A stretch of 64,000 bases of DNA from Mugil cephalus (lineage: Eukaryota > Chordata > Actinopteri > Mugiliformes > Mugilidae): the NCBI RefSeq assembly GCF_022458985.1, contig NC_061771.1, positions 13,059,001 through 13,123,000 on the forward strand. Direction: 5' to 3'. The position numbers and the translations under genes are program-made. This document shows, in pieces, positions 40,978 to 53,221 of this stretch. The notes under the pieces were generated by a model. The model saw nothing but the letters and a program-made list of their open reading frames with translations. It ran no database searches and was not told the DNA's origin. Each line of letters opens with the position of its first letter. Position 1 is the first letter of the stretch.

Positions 40978-41660
40978 GCAGGTTTCGAATCGATTGTTTT
41001 TGGTCGATAAAGAATCAGTAAAGTTCACGAAGGAGGTTTACTTTTTCACTTCCGATACCGATATTGCAGCCTTGAGTATTGGCCGATAACGATCCGATCC
41101 GATATCAGCAAGAATAACTTTTATTACTTATTTTGTAGTGTGAAATGTTAGAAAAGACTTGATCAAGTGATATTACTCAAACAGAGAACAATAGTCAGCA
41201 GCAGTAGGTATGAGAAAAACTGACCATTTCTTATTAACCAGTGGGTTACATTAATTTTACCCTTAAACATAAGAATATTCTACTGAGTAGAACAAGGAAA
41301 TAATGAATTAGAAGACCCTGAAAAATAACCTCAATTACTCGGCTAAAAAGAAATTACACTTTTAAAGTGCAAAATAATTTTTTACTGTCGGTGTATGGTG
41401 GGAACAACTGAGGGTGGTGACAAAAAAGAAAACTCACTCAGCTGCAACGTCTTTTTCAGACTTTAACAAAAAATGCTGCCACACAGCCGACATCACTCCT
41501 ACTCTTTGCAACTTAGCACCTTAGCACGCGCTGTTGTCGTGATCATGTGGGCTCTGCGTGCTGTATGCGGGCGCTGCTGGATGGAAGTGCTGGGGCGGAG
41601 TCTGGAATGGACGCAGGCTGATATAATCCAACATCAGTATTGGCTCTGAACACCACTAAG
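40978..41660. repeat. hAT-like repeat with palindromic CGATA motifs
   Basis: ACTTCCGATACCGATATTGC, TATTGGCCGATAACGATCC and GATATCAGC recur near 41050-41110. The far side (41617-41645) reads GGCTGATATAATCCAACATC and AGTATTGGC. These inverted CGATAC/GTATCG words are typical of a fish hAT-derived MITE. It lies in the inferred first intron of cdk2ap2. The ends are uncertain. Confidence 0.5.
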
Positions 41661-42756
41661 TTGTATGACTTGTGCCATACAGTCAGCATTGTTGAAAGTG
41701 AAGTAGCCGTCTGGCAAAACAAGACAAAGCACCCATTAGTTTCTGGGTGGAGTTGTTACAGAGCGAGCCAGACTCACGAGGTGCCACGTGCACAGGTTAC
41801 GGCATCTGTGTCCTGCAGAGATATAAACCGTGCTTGAATGCACAAGGTCAGGTTTAAAGCGTTTTACGTAATGTGTGAAAACAACATAACTTGATTATAC
41901 ACAAATGTAATGTGTGGAGAACTTTATAAGAAAGCTGCAGGGTAGAAGAAGGAAGTGAGTTTTTTTAAATGGGATTTAAGTTCCCTTTCCTTTCATGTAA
42001 CAAACTGAAAGTTAAAAACAACCCGTGAGCTGTCATTAACTGTTCTCATTAGCTTTTTTTTTGCATCTGCTGTTTCACACTCTATAGGTTTAATATAGAC
42101 GTGACTGCAGCAGTAAATACAAAGAATCTCTCGCTTCAAGCCTCAAATCTTCTCTAATGGTTAAATGTTGAAATTGAACTGACGTCATCTCCGTTCTGTT
42201 GTGAAAGCACAAAAATAATGACGAACTTCAATGAGAAACTGAAACACTGAAGACATTAAATAAATTTCAAGTGGGCTCCTCACACATTAAAACTAGTCAC
42301 TAGTTGTTTAGGACTGAAGAAGCAGCGTGGATTGTGATGAAATATTCTCAAGAAAGCTCATGTCCAGTTGCCTTTGTTTTAGTTTAAGTTAGTAGGAAGT
42401 GAGCGACACCACAGTGATGTGCCGCCCACTGCCGTTAGCTAGGCTAGTTAGCTGGTGTCTACTTGTTGGTTGCTAGCAGGCTAACTGACTGCTAGCCTGC
42501 TGTGCGGTCTTCAATTGGACTGGGCTCCTGAATGTTGTTTCCCTGGGATCTTGGTTCAAGGGATTGATTCTAACATCTCATCCTGTGTAATAGTGAATGA
42601 AAATATAACCTGATATTGATCTCATGTCTGTGTGTGTTCCTTGTGTTTGCATCAGCTCTTAGGAGCTCATCATCAACAGTAAAACTGTATAAGCATCGGG
42701 TTGACGTGACCGAAGGAAGCGGCGTGTCGTACGGGGAGCTGCCTGCTGAAATCGCC

Positions 42757-45264
42757 ATGAGTTATAAACCTATTGCCCCGGCGCCATCAGGCTCCAATCA
42801 CACTCCGCCAGGTACTCTGAGAGCGCACGGCGCTAATGGTGGCCAGTTGGCCTTTCTCTGTGTGAACTGTTAAAAACATATTACACAGGACCTTGGGGAA
42901 ATAATCTGGTAAACAGTCTGATCACCGTCATGAGTGTTGGAGTACAAATCACCATGGCAACAGTACATGTAATATCAGTGGTTGATGGTTAAACTTACAG
43001 CAGCTTTAGTCTGTGGAGGAGTTTAATGCTACAGGTAACAGAGTTTGTGTTTATAAAAAAAAAAAAAAAGGGAAAAAAAGCTATTGTTATAAATAAAATA
43101 AAGAAATCAAGCAACGATTAGCCTTTTGCCATCATTCACTGAACAGCTATAGTCCAGTTTTATGCTTTACGTGGTACATGAGTCTGCAGACAGTCGGGCA
43201 CAGTGAAAGGAATTGGTAACTTCACTTTGAAGCTCTACATCTGAAGAGTTCACAAGCCCACATGACCCCGAGGTCTCCTGCTACCAGACACCACAGGACG
43301 CCCTCAGAAGGTCCATGTCTATTCTCTGATGACTCACAACTGTTTTGGAGGCAAAAGGGTCATTGGACCATGGGCTTCACTGAACATTTGTGATGGAGAA
43401 CATTGTGTTGTTCTTGGTGTAAAAGCGTTGAGGGTTTAATTTTACGGGTATCAGATTGTTTATCAGTAAATCTTACAGTTGATTATCTTTTATGCTGTTC
43501 ATGGATTAAATGAAGTGTTTCCCCCTCTTATTATTTCTGTTCTCTCCCTCCATCCAGGCTCCTCTGTGCCCTCCCCTTCGCTCCCTTCGTCGTCCAACTT
43601 TAGGCCAGCGTTCAGTGACTTTGGGCCACCGTCAATGGGCTTTGTTCAGGTGTGTCTGCAGTGCATTTGCTTAAATACAAGCTAGTGATGATTACCTGTG
43701 GAGTAGGGCACCGTACTGTGTATTCTTCATCACTTTGCATATCATTAGCATAACCAATTTTTTTTAAGCAAGGACATTGTTAATCTTTTATTGATATTGT
43801 AATAGTAAGAAAGGCAGTTATGCTATTAGGCTAACAATAATGCCCCTACCAGTACTCAGTTTGTGTAATACCTGCCAGACACAAGCATGGAAAGTTAAAT
43901 CAAGCAAGAACACAGAAATATTAAGGTTCAGTCCTGACATAACATTCAAGGGTACTAACATTATGATGGAAAAGGACGTCTGTCTCAATTAATTCACATT
44001 CAAACGACAGAAACGAACTGAATGTCATTACAGCTCTGAATGCACTGCACTGTAGAGAGGATTAGATAAGAACCTTGTTACACTGCACTATATGACAGTA
44101 ACCAGCAGACCATGTTTTTTTTTATATTGGTATTCCCCATCTAGTGTGATGTGATTTTTCCTCGTGTGATATGTCGTTATTGATTCATCTATTTTTTCCT
44201 ATTTGTGAAAATGCAAAAGCAGCCTGTCAAAGTGTCCCAGGGGTCCACCTACAGCGAGCTTCTGTCCGTCATCGAAGAAATGAGCCGTGAGATCAGGCCG
44301 ACGTACGCTGGGAGCAAGAGCGCGATGGAGAGGCTAAAGAGAGGTATATTTTTCTTGTCAAACACACACATCTGTTTTTCTTTATATATTGTGAAAAATA
44401 CCCCCTGCTGTGTCTTTTGTGCTTTTGTCATGGAAATTAAACCCCAGGAAGGTTTAATCGATAATATAAATACAACTCTGTTCTTATTCTCTTGAGTGAG
44501 ACCAGGTCTAAAAGAGACATATTTATTCTGTAAATGTGTATTGCATTGTTGTTCCTTTAAGTTTTGGTCAGTTTTACCTCTTAATGCCACTGAACCACAA
44601 ACACGGACATCTTGAAGTGTTGTCTCTTGCTATAGCACGGTTACATACGCAGATTTCATGTTGCCCACTATTCTGGTCCACTTCAGAAACTAGATGGCAT
44701 CAGGGTTACATGGTTATACTGAGACATCATCTCTAGACATCAGGAGGGAAGTTAATGCTTGGTCACATTATGGCTCTAACCTTAAGGATACTCCCAAAGT
44801 TAAGTTAAAGTTAAACCTGACTCGTTTGAGCGGGGGGTGAACTACCAAATCCTAAGTACACGCAAACGTTTAACCCACTGGGAATATGACCCCTTTACTT
44901 TTATGCTGACATTTCACAGTCTTAAAATAAAGCAGGGATCCTAACTGACCTAAGCCGGGGCACGTTACCAGGATTAAATGTCAGGAATGGTGAAAAACTG
45001 AGAGTTTGAATGCACTTGCCTCAGGTTTGTGTAAACTTCTGATAAGCTGTGAGGCTACATTCTTCACATTCCTCTGTTTCCTTGTTAGACTTGAGTAATT
45101 TTATAGTTTTGTTGGCAACATTGAGTGCTAATATTTCTGTATGTCATGATTGGTGTAACGTATTTGACCCTGTTTTTTTCTATGTGTCGTCTTCAGGTAT
45201 AATCCACGCCCGTGCACTGGTCAGGGAGTGTCTTGCAGAGACTGAGCGAAGCGCCCGCACATAA
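42757..45264 (+). CDS. cdk2ap2: CDK2-associated protein 2 (DOC-1-related), four coding exons
   Basis: Small nuclear/cytoplasmic protein related to CDK2AP1, which is known for CDK2 binding and as a NuRD complex component. Coding exons: 42757-42811, 43558-43649, 44223-44343 (or from 44220, see below) and 45197-45264. Splice sites are GT-AG and the phases join (1, 0, 1). The product is 111 aa. It begins [12 protein letters not shown], a start shared with human CDK2AP2. A Pro/Ser-rich middle ends in [13 protein letters not shown]. The conserved C-terminal core follows: [55 protein letters not shown]. The [10 protein letters not shown] start and GPPSMG favour paralog 2 over CDK2AP1. Acceptor 44220/44223 is an AAGCAG tandem site, so one Gln may be optional. 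The gene converges on aip. Confidence 0.95.
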
Positions 45265-47075
45265 CCTTTTGGAAAAATCCCCCCTCACCCGTCACTCTTT
45301 CCCTGTAGAAGCCCCCATGTTTTTCCTGCTGCCCACCTTGCTTTGTTTGCCGGCTCTTTATGGGTGCATCATAACCCTCTCGTGTCCACCGTTCACCACA
45401 TTTCACACCACGCCCATTTTGTTTATGACAAACTTTCGTAAACTTTAGCTGTTGGGCAGATGCGTAATGAAGTTTTATACCTAAGAAGAATGTGGGGGAT
45501 TTAAAGCTACGGGTTAAAACATTTGTTTTTGTTTTTTGTTCTGTTCAATGACGGCAATTGACCAACAGAGCTTTTCTAATGATGACATCGGTGTTCAGAC
45601 TGCCCAATTCTCTAGCTTCTATTTTGAATATTGCTCTGCAACCACTGAATATTTTGAATATGACCCTTTTCCACTCATCCATCCTTATGTTTTCGTCATA
45701 TTTTGTAGCGTAGAGGTTTCATTCCTATACATCTCAAGTCAGTTTGTTAGTATGGAAATTTTGTAAACCAGATTTTTGCAGTTCAGTATGTTTATCTTAA
45801 TTAAATAACTGAAAAAATACCTCTGTCTTTATTTGTGAAACACTGAAATGGGTTTGTGAGGAATTCATGGGTAGATTTAGTCAGAAATGTGAGAAATGTT
45901 AATGTGACATTTCTTTCCATCAAGTGTTTGTCAGTGGAGCTTAAATGTTTGTTACCGACCTTGGTACGAGCAGTTTGGAAAAGAAAATAATCTTGTCAGG
46001 GAGTAAACGTAAATAACGCTCTGAAACATCGAGAAGATTTCAACGGACAAATATACTGTTTTTTTTGGGGGGGTTTTTTTGTCCATTTAATTTTTTTTTC
46101 AAATCTTCTGGAGGCGTTTAACAGAGACGGCAAGCTGAGGTCAAGCACATTTATTTAGTTACATGATCACAGTCACAGTTAAAGGAGATACTGTGGTTTT
46201 AATAACATAACATAATATTTCTTGCATACATGAATAAGTACATAGGAGAAAGCAAAGACAACACAAGTTTATGTTTCATATAATGATTGTCACAGACATT
46301 TGGATTCATGTCACGCCTACCACGTGGTTATGGTGCTTCCACTGTGACCAGAATAGAAAAGGGGGTACGAGGCAGAGGTGCACATACAAGTATGTGATGT
46401 CCCTTGTGCAAAAAAAAAAAATAAAAAATTATAATAATAGATTTTCTGCAGGGAGGTTCGTTGTGATCTTTCCTTGTTGAGTTGCAGCTACAAGGAATCT
46501 TGAAAAAGATTAACCAGCAGCTTAGCACATATTTCGCAGAACGCAGGATAACATGCTTCACCTACATGTCACCAAAACAACTGGTGCCGACATCTTAACT
46601 GCAGAAAGGACTCATCATAAAATCTAAACGAAATCTCCCTGCAGCAAATCTTGTGAAACCTCTTCGCCGAGGTTCACGTCGTGTAGAGCATCCGCTGCGG
46701 GGAGCACGTCATTTACCAACAAGGTTTTAAGTGTGTAATTTTAGCAAAGTGAAAAAATACATTGCTCCGGTACAAATGGTTCTGCTGGCTTGTAGAGATC
46801 TACGGACAGGTTTCCATGGGGTTAGGAGTTTACCAAGTGCGTGTTCTCGTCAAAGCCTTTGTTTTACATTTACAAACGGGGAGCTGAGGGGAATAAGGCA
46901 GGAATGCACAAATTGCGTTTGTGTGTCTGTGTGTGTGTGTGTCCGTCCCATGGAGAGCCGGATGTTTGAGTGTTTGGCTTGGGTGCATGGATAAAACTAA
47001 AACACCACGAGTGTACTGTTTCTCCCCCATCTTGAAATTCATTGGCATCCTCTTGTGTCCAATCCATTAAGCGAT
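45265..47075. other. 3' UTRs of two convergent genes (cdk2ap2 and aip)
   Basis: cdk2ap2 (+) and aip (-) run toward each other here. TTTATT at about 46149 is the reverse complement of an AATAAA signal and could end aip transcripts. The cdk2ap2 3' end is not clear; ATTAAA near 45801 is a weak candidate. Contents include a T-run near 46090, an A-run near 46412 and a TG repeat near 46918-46941. No other gene is seen. ORFs in this span have no domain. Confidence 0.5.
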
Positions 47076-50000
47076 TCAACCCTGTGAAAAAGTAAAAAAT
47101 AAATAATATATATATACACACATATATATATATATATATATGTGTGTATCCACAAAGAAGCTAATAAGATAATGAGCAAAGTGGACTCACTGTTGTGGCC
47201 GTGGCTGGTTGACTGTCGCAGAACAGGCCTTTGTAGCGACCCTTCTCCTCTTTCAGCTTGGAGCGGATCCTCTCCTCCATGGCCCTCAGCTCCTTGGCCA
47301 CCGACGGACCCAGAGACGGGTCCAGAGCCAGCACCTTAGCAAAGTCGGCCCGTGCCTCCGTCTCATTCCACACTGCGGCGTGGGCTTTGGCTCGCTTGTA
47401 GTAGGCCTTCACGTTATCTGTTGGGAAGAGCGGCAGTACACTGTCAAGATACCGACAACAAAGAGCTGGTGGCAACAACGTCGGAACGGGACGTCTCCTG
47501 AAACCACCTGTGACCTGAACAAGCTGTAAACACTGCCAGCTGGCACATGCACCGATCAGCCACAGCAGTAAAACGACTGACAGGAAATAACAGTATCAGT
47601 GAATACAGTAAATAACATTGAGCAACTTGTGACAATTCAATGTTCTGCTTCATGTGGATGTTACTTAGACATGTAGCACCCACCTAGACCAGATCAAACA
47701 CCCCCACCCCACAGCAATAAAGACACTCCTTGATGGCAGCAGCCACCCCCCAGCAGGATGCAGCCAAATGGTTTAGGAACAACTCAAAAAAAAAAACGAA
47801 GAACTGCACAAGGTGTTGACCTGGCCTCCAAATCTACTAGATCTCAAACTGATCCACGGAGCCTCCACCCACAGGACCTAAAGGCTGTGCACTGGTTCTC
47901 TAAGCTGATCAACCAACCAGAGAGATTTCTCGCACTGACTCATTTCGCTGCCAATGCTGAGCAGGACGAAAAGCCGGCGGCAGGTGGGGCGCCAATAGTG
48001 AGACACGCACCGGATTAACTAGTTAATCAAACTCCCATCGGTTTCGTGTCTCATGGCGCTTAAACACTATACGTTATTAGATTCTATTCTACCTTACTCT
48101 ATTCAAAGTTACTGGACACTGAATTTCCCTCAGGACAAATAGTTTAATTTGTCTCAGTGAACAAATTAATACACAAGTACAATTTATCTGTAGCTTTGGA
48201 TGAAGGACAAATTAATAAGGAAATAATAAGTGTAGCCTAAAAAAGATCGTCATTAAACCTTGGCAAAAAAAAAATAAATAAAATAAAAAATGCTCCCCCG
48301 TTTATTGCTTTAGTGGAGTCGGAGTAAAGTGATGCAGCAGCAGTCACTCGTAGAATTTATGGTTTCAGTGTCAGTTTTCTTCACAAATTTAATCCGGTCC
48401 CAAATGATCTGCTGCCTCTTTGAAATGACTGACAGAAATCTCTCACCAACATCAAAGCCTTACTCTCGTATTTGAAGAGCAACGAGGAGCAGTGTTCGAT
48501 GACTTCGTAGTACTGGTCCTGCAGTAAGAGGCATTGACAGTAGTTGAGGAGTAACGGTGTGATCATTAGGTCCAGCTTCACCCACTCTTCATCACCAGGA
48601 TGCTCCTGAAGGAACAAACACAAGCCGCCCAGAAGGGTTAAGACTTTTGAATTCAAAATACGTGACGCTAATGTAACGGTCTATTACTGTCCCCTAACCT
48701 TCATCTGTAGATTTTTGAGGCAGGCTATTCCATTGTAGTACTTTTCTGTGGCCTCCTTAATGTGCCCTTGTTTGAAGAGCGCGTTGCCCTCCTCGTGGAT
48801 CTGAGGCACAAGTTCAAATTTCTCTTTGTCCGTCATGGCCCACACATCCAGCTGGAAGGACCCGGGAGGAAGAACCTGAGCAGACAAGGACACAGAGGCT
48901 GTAAAACTGTGGTGATTCATTCATAGTAATGCAGTACCTAGACGCTGTAGCCTACGCCGGTACAAGCCATTTATACTTAATATTAGTGACAGACAGGTCA
49001 CCGATATATCCGGCCCGATATGACAGCTCCAGTTGTATCGGGGGTTCTGTCGTATCGGTGAAATGTTGCGCCAATAGAAAAAACAAAGTGTGACGAGTCA
49101 CGGTGAGTTAGCTCATGAAATAAGTAATTCTAAACATGAAAACATCATTGGAACAACAATTGTTGGCCGCATTTCATTGCCCCTTTCAAAAGTGTCCCTG
49201 GCCAAAATCTCCGGTGTAAAATAACTGCGAGGCAACTTTGCTACATCGTCGCAGATTTTGTCTCAGTAGTAGCGTTACAAGAGTGACGTTAGTAGTTTGC
49301 GAATAAGCACCAAAGGGTTACAGTTTAATACATGCTAAAAGGATTTAACCTAGGAAAACACTGGTCTCCCCGACACGACGCGGGATCACTTATATTTTAT
49401 TGTCGTCATTCTGGCTCGGTTTGGTTGTGTGTGGTTTATGGAGAGGACGAATGAACGACGTGTTTTTTGGGCATGCATTGCTGACATGGGCATTGTTTCT
49501 CAGTAAATTAGAAAAAAACTTTCCTATCATTCCCCTTTTCCGTGCATGGTTGAAGGAGATTGGTTCGCATCCACGCTCCACTTCCTCCTGCGCCGAAAAC
49601 TCCCCTTAAGTCACATAAACCAGCACGAGTGTGTACAACCACCGCATCAACTCGTCACTCGCATCTATTTAAACTCCGTCACTTTTCTTCGTCTCCATTG
49701 GCCCGGTGTTCACTTTAAATTGATTTGTGCTACGTTTCCATAGGAACTATCACATGTTTAACTTCAGTATATTTATCATAATTTTGAAAGATCTTTTTAA
49801 ACACATGAAGAGCTTAAAAATATGATCATCCGATATAAACAGTAAGTTCCAGACACACTGCGTTTATCAGAATAAGACGGATGGACTGATGACCCGAAAA
49901 CAAACAGAAGTATTGAATGTGAGATAAGAGATTTGTCCTGACTCATACCATTTTAACCATTTTATTTAGGGAATATTGGTACACCATTTGTAAAGTTTTT

Positions 50001-51457
50001 TTTTATTATTATTTTGCTCAATTGCTCATTTTTAATAGGTACACTAGTGAAAACAGATACATTGTCCCAAACTAAATGCTTCATGGAGAATATCGTATTC
50101 AGCATTTGTTTAAAATAACCAAGAGCTGTTGACTGAACGGTGCTTTTATTTTGAAAGCTGAAGTTTTTACTTGATTCGTTTTGTGTTGTACCCATATGAA
50201 CATCTTTCTTACACAGTTTTAACATGAACTGAGCACAATAACAGTCATGAAGATAAGATTTAATGCAGGACGGTATTATTAGAGTTACATATATTATAAT
50301 AAAGAAGATCACAATAAAAATAAGCTCAGGCTATAAAAATGCGACCACTATTAAACTCAGACTTCTCACCTGCAGCAGATCGATGGTGAAGACGAGAGGC
50401 TGTGGACTGGCTTGAAGATGATCCAGGTCTTTGTGGCCGAGAGAGTGGTGAGAGTGGATCTGAGCGATGCCGCAGCAGTGCCTCTGGCCTTCCAGAGGGT
50501 CCTTACCAGCGCTTATGTTTCTCAGGGACTGGGACACCAGCGGGTAAAGCGACGTGTGCTGGGGAGCGAGAATACAATCATATACAATGAGCAGCACTGA
50601 GGAAGAGCAAGACGGTTATTATATCAGACCCACTACGCCTGCACACTTACCTTGACGTCACAGGTGAATTCTGCAACTTCGCCTTGTCTCATAGTGATGA
50701 TCACTCGTTCCCACACAGCCAGTTTAAACTTCTTGCCCAGGATGAGCTCCATAGGTTTGCTCTGGCCCCCCATGGTCCTGGAGTCATCCAGCACGGTGCC
50801 ATCACAGAGGGCGGTGCGGTAGTGAAAGACCACCTGGCAACAAAAAAAAAAATATAATAACTTAAAATCACTTCAGGAACACGGGATCTAAGCAGCTGAT
50901 TTTTTTTTTTTTTTAAACAGAGATAACTAAGAAATGTGCACTTCCCTGACAGGCCTGAAGAGCCTCTGCGCTCCAGCCTATTCTCAACCAGTTTATAATT
51001 CTGACCAATCACAACGATGGAAATTTGATTGACGTGCTACACCGACCAATCAGCACTCAAAAACAACGCCATCCTGTCCCGCCCCCATCCTTTTAGCAGA
51101 TAAAAAAAGGGGAAAAATTGACGAAGCTTAGAAGCAACACAGTTAAAATTTAAACCGTATCACCAGTAAAGCTGCAAAGCTCACAGGCTGCTCGGTGGTG
51201 TCTGTACACCGACGGAAGACGCTTTTCTTGTCTTTAATTTTGACTGACGTGTTAGCAAAGACATAATAGCATAAGCTAACGTGCCCCGTCGCGTTTCTTG
51301 AACTAACTCAGAGCCTCGGACTCAACCTGTTCAGTGGTCGGCGAAACATTTTTACCTTGGTGCCATTGGGAAAGGACGACAGCTCTCCTTTACCAGGACT
51401 GATCAATTTCTTTGTTATTCCTTCTTCGAGTAGCTTACGTGCCTCTTCCTCCATCAT
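47076..51457 (-). CDS. aip: Aryl hydrocarbon receptor-interacting protein (AIP/XAP2)
   Basis: Cytoplasmic Hsp90 co-chaperone that stabilises the unliganded aryl hydrocarbon receptor. Coding exons, minus strand: 51356-51457, 50651-50833, 50370-50558, 48699-48875, 48464-48605 and 47417 downward; splice sites and phases agree. Exons 1-3 encode the FKBP-like domain ([36 protein letters not shown]). Exons 4-6 encode three TPR-like repeats ([51 protein letters not shown]) and the C-terminal helix [11 protein letters not shown]. The end is unsure. Read through exon 6, the frame stops at 47161 (349 aa). A strong donor (GTGAGT at 47190) and an acceptor ending at 47082 would remove 108 bp and stop at 47076 (341 aa); I prefer the spliced form. 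Two ATGs lie in tandem at the start (51457, 51454). Confidence 0.95.
47535..48020 (+). mobile_element. Internally deleted fish Tc1 transposon in aip intron 5
   Basis: It begins CACCGATCAGCCACAGCAGT and AAAACGACTGACAGG, matching the recalled terminus of an abundant fish Tc1 family. It continues with GTGGATGTTACTTAGACATG and ACACTCCTTGATGGCAGCAG. Then AGGTGTTGACCTGGCCTCCA, AATCTACTAGATCTCAA and GATCC encode the LTWPPN-PDL-DP block of the transposase. Stops and A-runs break the frame. It is a dead copy inside aip intron 5 (47418-48463). Confidence 0.75.
48085..48145 (+). repeat. LINE 3' tail fragment
   Basis: TTACTGGACACTGAATTTCC, then CTCAGGACAAATAG. This is the same tail as at 33230 and, inverted, at 19883. 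It lies in aip intron 5. Confidence 0.6.
48985..49065. repeat. CGATAT-type hAT-like repeat fragment
   Basis: GTCACCGATATATCCGGCCC, then GTTGTATCGGGGGTTCTGTC and GTATCGGTG. This looks like a relative of the 40978-41660 element in aip intron 3. Too short for a firm call. The rest of intron 3 (48876-50369) shows nothing recognisable. Confidence 0.4.
51000..51090. promoter_or_regulatory. CCAAT/GC-box cluster in aip intron 1
   Basis: Two CCAAT boxes (51005-51009 and 51046-51050) and a CCCGCCCCC Sp1-type box (51078-51086) sit in 80 bp of the 522-bp intron 1. On the aip strand they read ATTGG and GGGGGCGGG. The cluster resembles a promoter or enhancer core, but nothing shows that it is used. Confidence 0.4.
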
Positions 51458-51620
51458 TGACCGAGTGTCAGTGTACGAAAGAAGCCGATGTGAGCCGAAG
51501 CCTGTCCTGTCGTTATACGTCACTTCGGAGATCTGGCGTCAGACGGATTTCAGGTTTTAGTTTTACTAGAAAGGTAGAAAGCGGGCGACTGAGTAACGAA
51601 GTGCGGCTCATCTTTTTAGG
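51458..51620 (-). promoter_or_regulatory. aip 5' UTR and proximal promoter region
   Basis: This lies directly upstream of the tandem ATG. An in-frame upstream ATG at 51523 would add 22 residues with no counterpart in the human protein, so I placed the start at 51457. A CRE-like half-site (TACGTCAC) lies near 51517. Transcription start unknown. Confidence 0.4.
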
Positions 51621-52039
51621 GATTTTTTTTTTTTTTTTTGTGGGTGTCTTACAGGAAAGTCTTTCACAATATTATATACCACGTGAGACATTTAATGTTT
51701 AAGGAAAACAATGCAGTCACTTAGGAAAATAGCACGCTCACAAAGATACGTGATCTTAATCAGCCACATTTTTAAAGGTATTTCTTATTGAAAAGGATAT
51801 GTATATATATGTATATATATATATAGTATGGAATCCATTACGCACAAAACAAATAAGAATGCAACCCAATATCTAATCACCATATCATCCTAACAATATA
51901 TCACATTTTTTTATTACCATACATACAATTGATTGGTTCCATAAAAATACTTAAGAAATTTTGAGTATTGGGTCATTTTGGTACCAGTGATCCACTAATG
52001 AAGGTCATGCTTTTTATTAAAAGACACATTTTTCTGTTG

Positions 52040-53060
52040 CCATGCTTTCGTGCTGCTGTGTCTCTATAAAGCCAGTACATTTGAAAGTTCTTCACAGGCA
52101 AAAACAGCTAAAACAAGGAACCTAACGCAGGAAACACGACTGGAGATACAGATTCTCAGCCAGGAAGGGTACAGCTGCCACCAGATCTCCAGGAAGTGCA
52201 GACGCAGACCTTCAGCAGTTGGATCCACTCTGCAGAAATACAGATCAACCAACAGCTTGGAAGACAAACCGAGATCTGGGCGTCCAACGTTTTCTTCAGC
52301 AGGAAATTACCGCATCCTGATCCACATGTGCAGGGAAAACTACCGAATGACATCACAGGAGCTCCAACAGCAGTGGTCAAACCAAACTGGTGTCCAGTGT
52401 TCCACCTGCAGTGTTATGTGGTCGACTTTTAGCTAATGGCTTAAGGTCCTACAAGGCTGTCAAGAAGCTCCTGATGAACGAGAGACAGAGGTTAGCCCGA
52501 CATCACTGGGCCCAAGCACACAAGAACTGGACAGTCAGGAACTGTGGTCAGTCCAGTTTCCAGGTTCATCTTCCTGCTGCTAATGTGAGAAGACCAGACG
52601 AAGCATTATCTCCAGTATGTACAGTGCCTACTATCAAAAATGGTGGAGGCAGTATCTTGGTTTTGGGATGCATGAGTGCTGCTGGTGTTGCTCATCTCAC
52701 TGTCTGTGATGGCACATTGAACTCAAATGTTGTGCCATTCTCCAAACCCACATGCTCTGTCCTGCATGTGCACTGTTCCGTCAAGGTAGAAACTGGATGT
52801 ATCAACAAGATAATGCTCCTTGCCACACATCCAGGACCAGTAGGACTTGGCTGCAGGAGCAGAGTATCCAGGTCTTAGAGTGACCAGCTCAATCCCTGGA
52901 CATTAGCCTCATTGAAAATCTGTGGTGGTTTACCAAAAGGTCTGTTTCAAAGAGCAAACCAAAGAATTTAGAAGAATTAAAAGTAGTAATTCAAGAAGAA
53001 TGGAACAAGATCAGCCCTCAACAGAGTGAAAGGCTCGTGGGGAACATGCAATCTAGGATT
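52040..53060 (+). pseudogene. Tc1-like transposase, inactive copy
   Basis: The frame 52050-52436 has the paired helix-turn-helix N-terminus (LTQETRLEIQILSQEGYSCH, then QISRKCRRRPSAVG, then SLEDKPRSGRP). After a frameshift it continues with NERQRLARHHWAQAHKNWT and PTIKNGGGSILVLGCMSAAG. Near 52801 another frame reads MYQQDNAPCHTSRTSRTWLQ, then EQSIQVLE, a stop where Trp is expected, and PAQSLDISLIENLWW. The Asp of QDN and the Glu of ENLW, two DDE residues, are kept. Frameshifts and the stop make it dead. Terminal repeats were not firmly found. Confidence 0.85.
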
Positions 53061-53221
53061 AGAGCTCTACTGCTGCTAATGGCAGGACTACTAAATATTA
53101 ATTTGAGGATGTGATGGTTTATTTATGTTTTGTTCTATTCTAAACACATTCTCTGTTGTTTGTTGATTTTGATGCTGACTATGTTGAGAACTGACACGTT
53201 GAAACTATCAAGAATTTAGTT

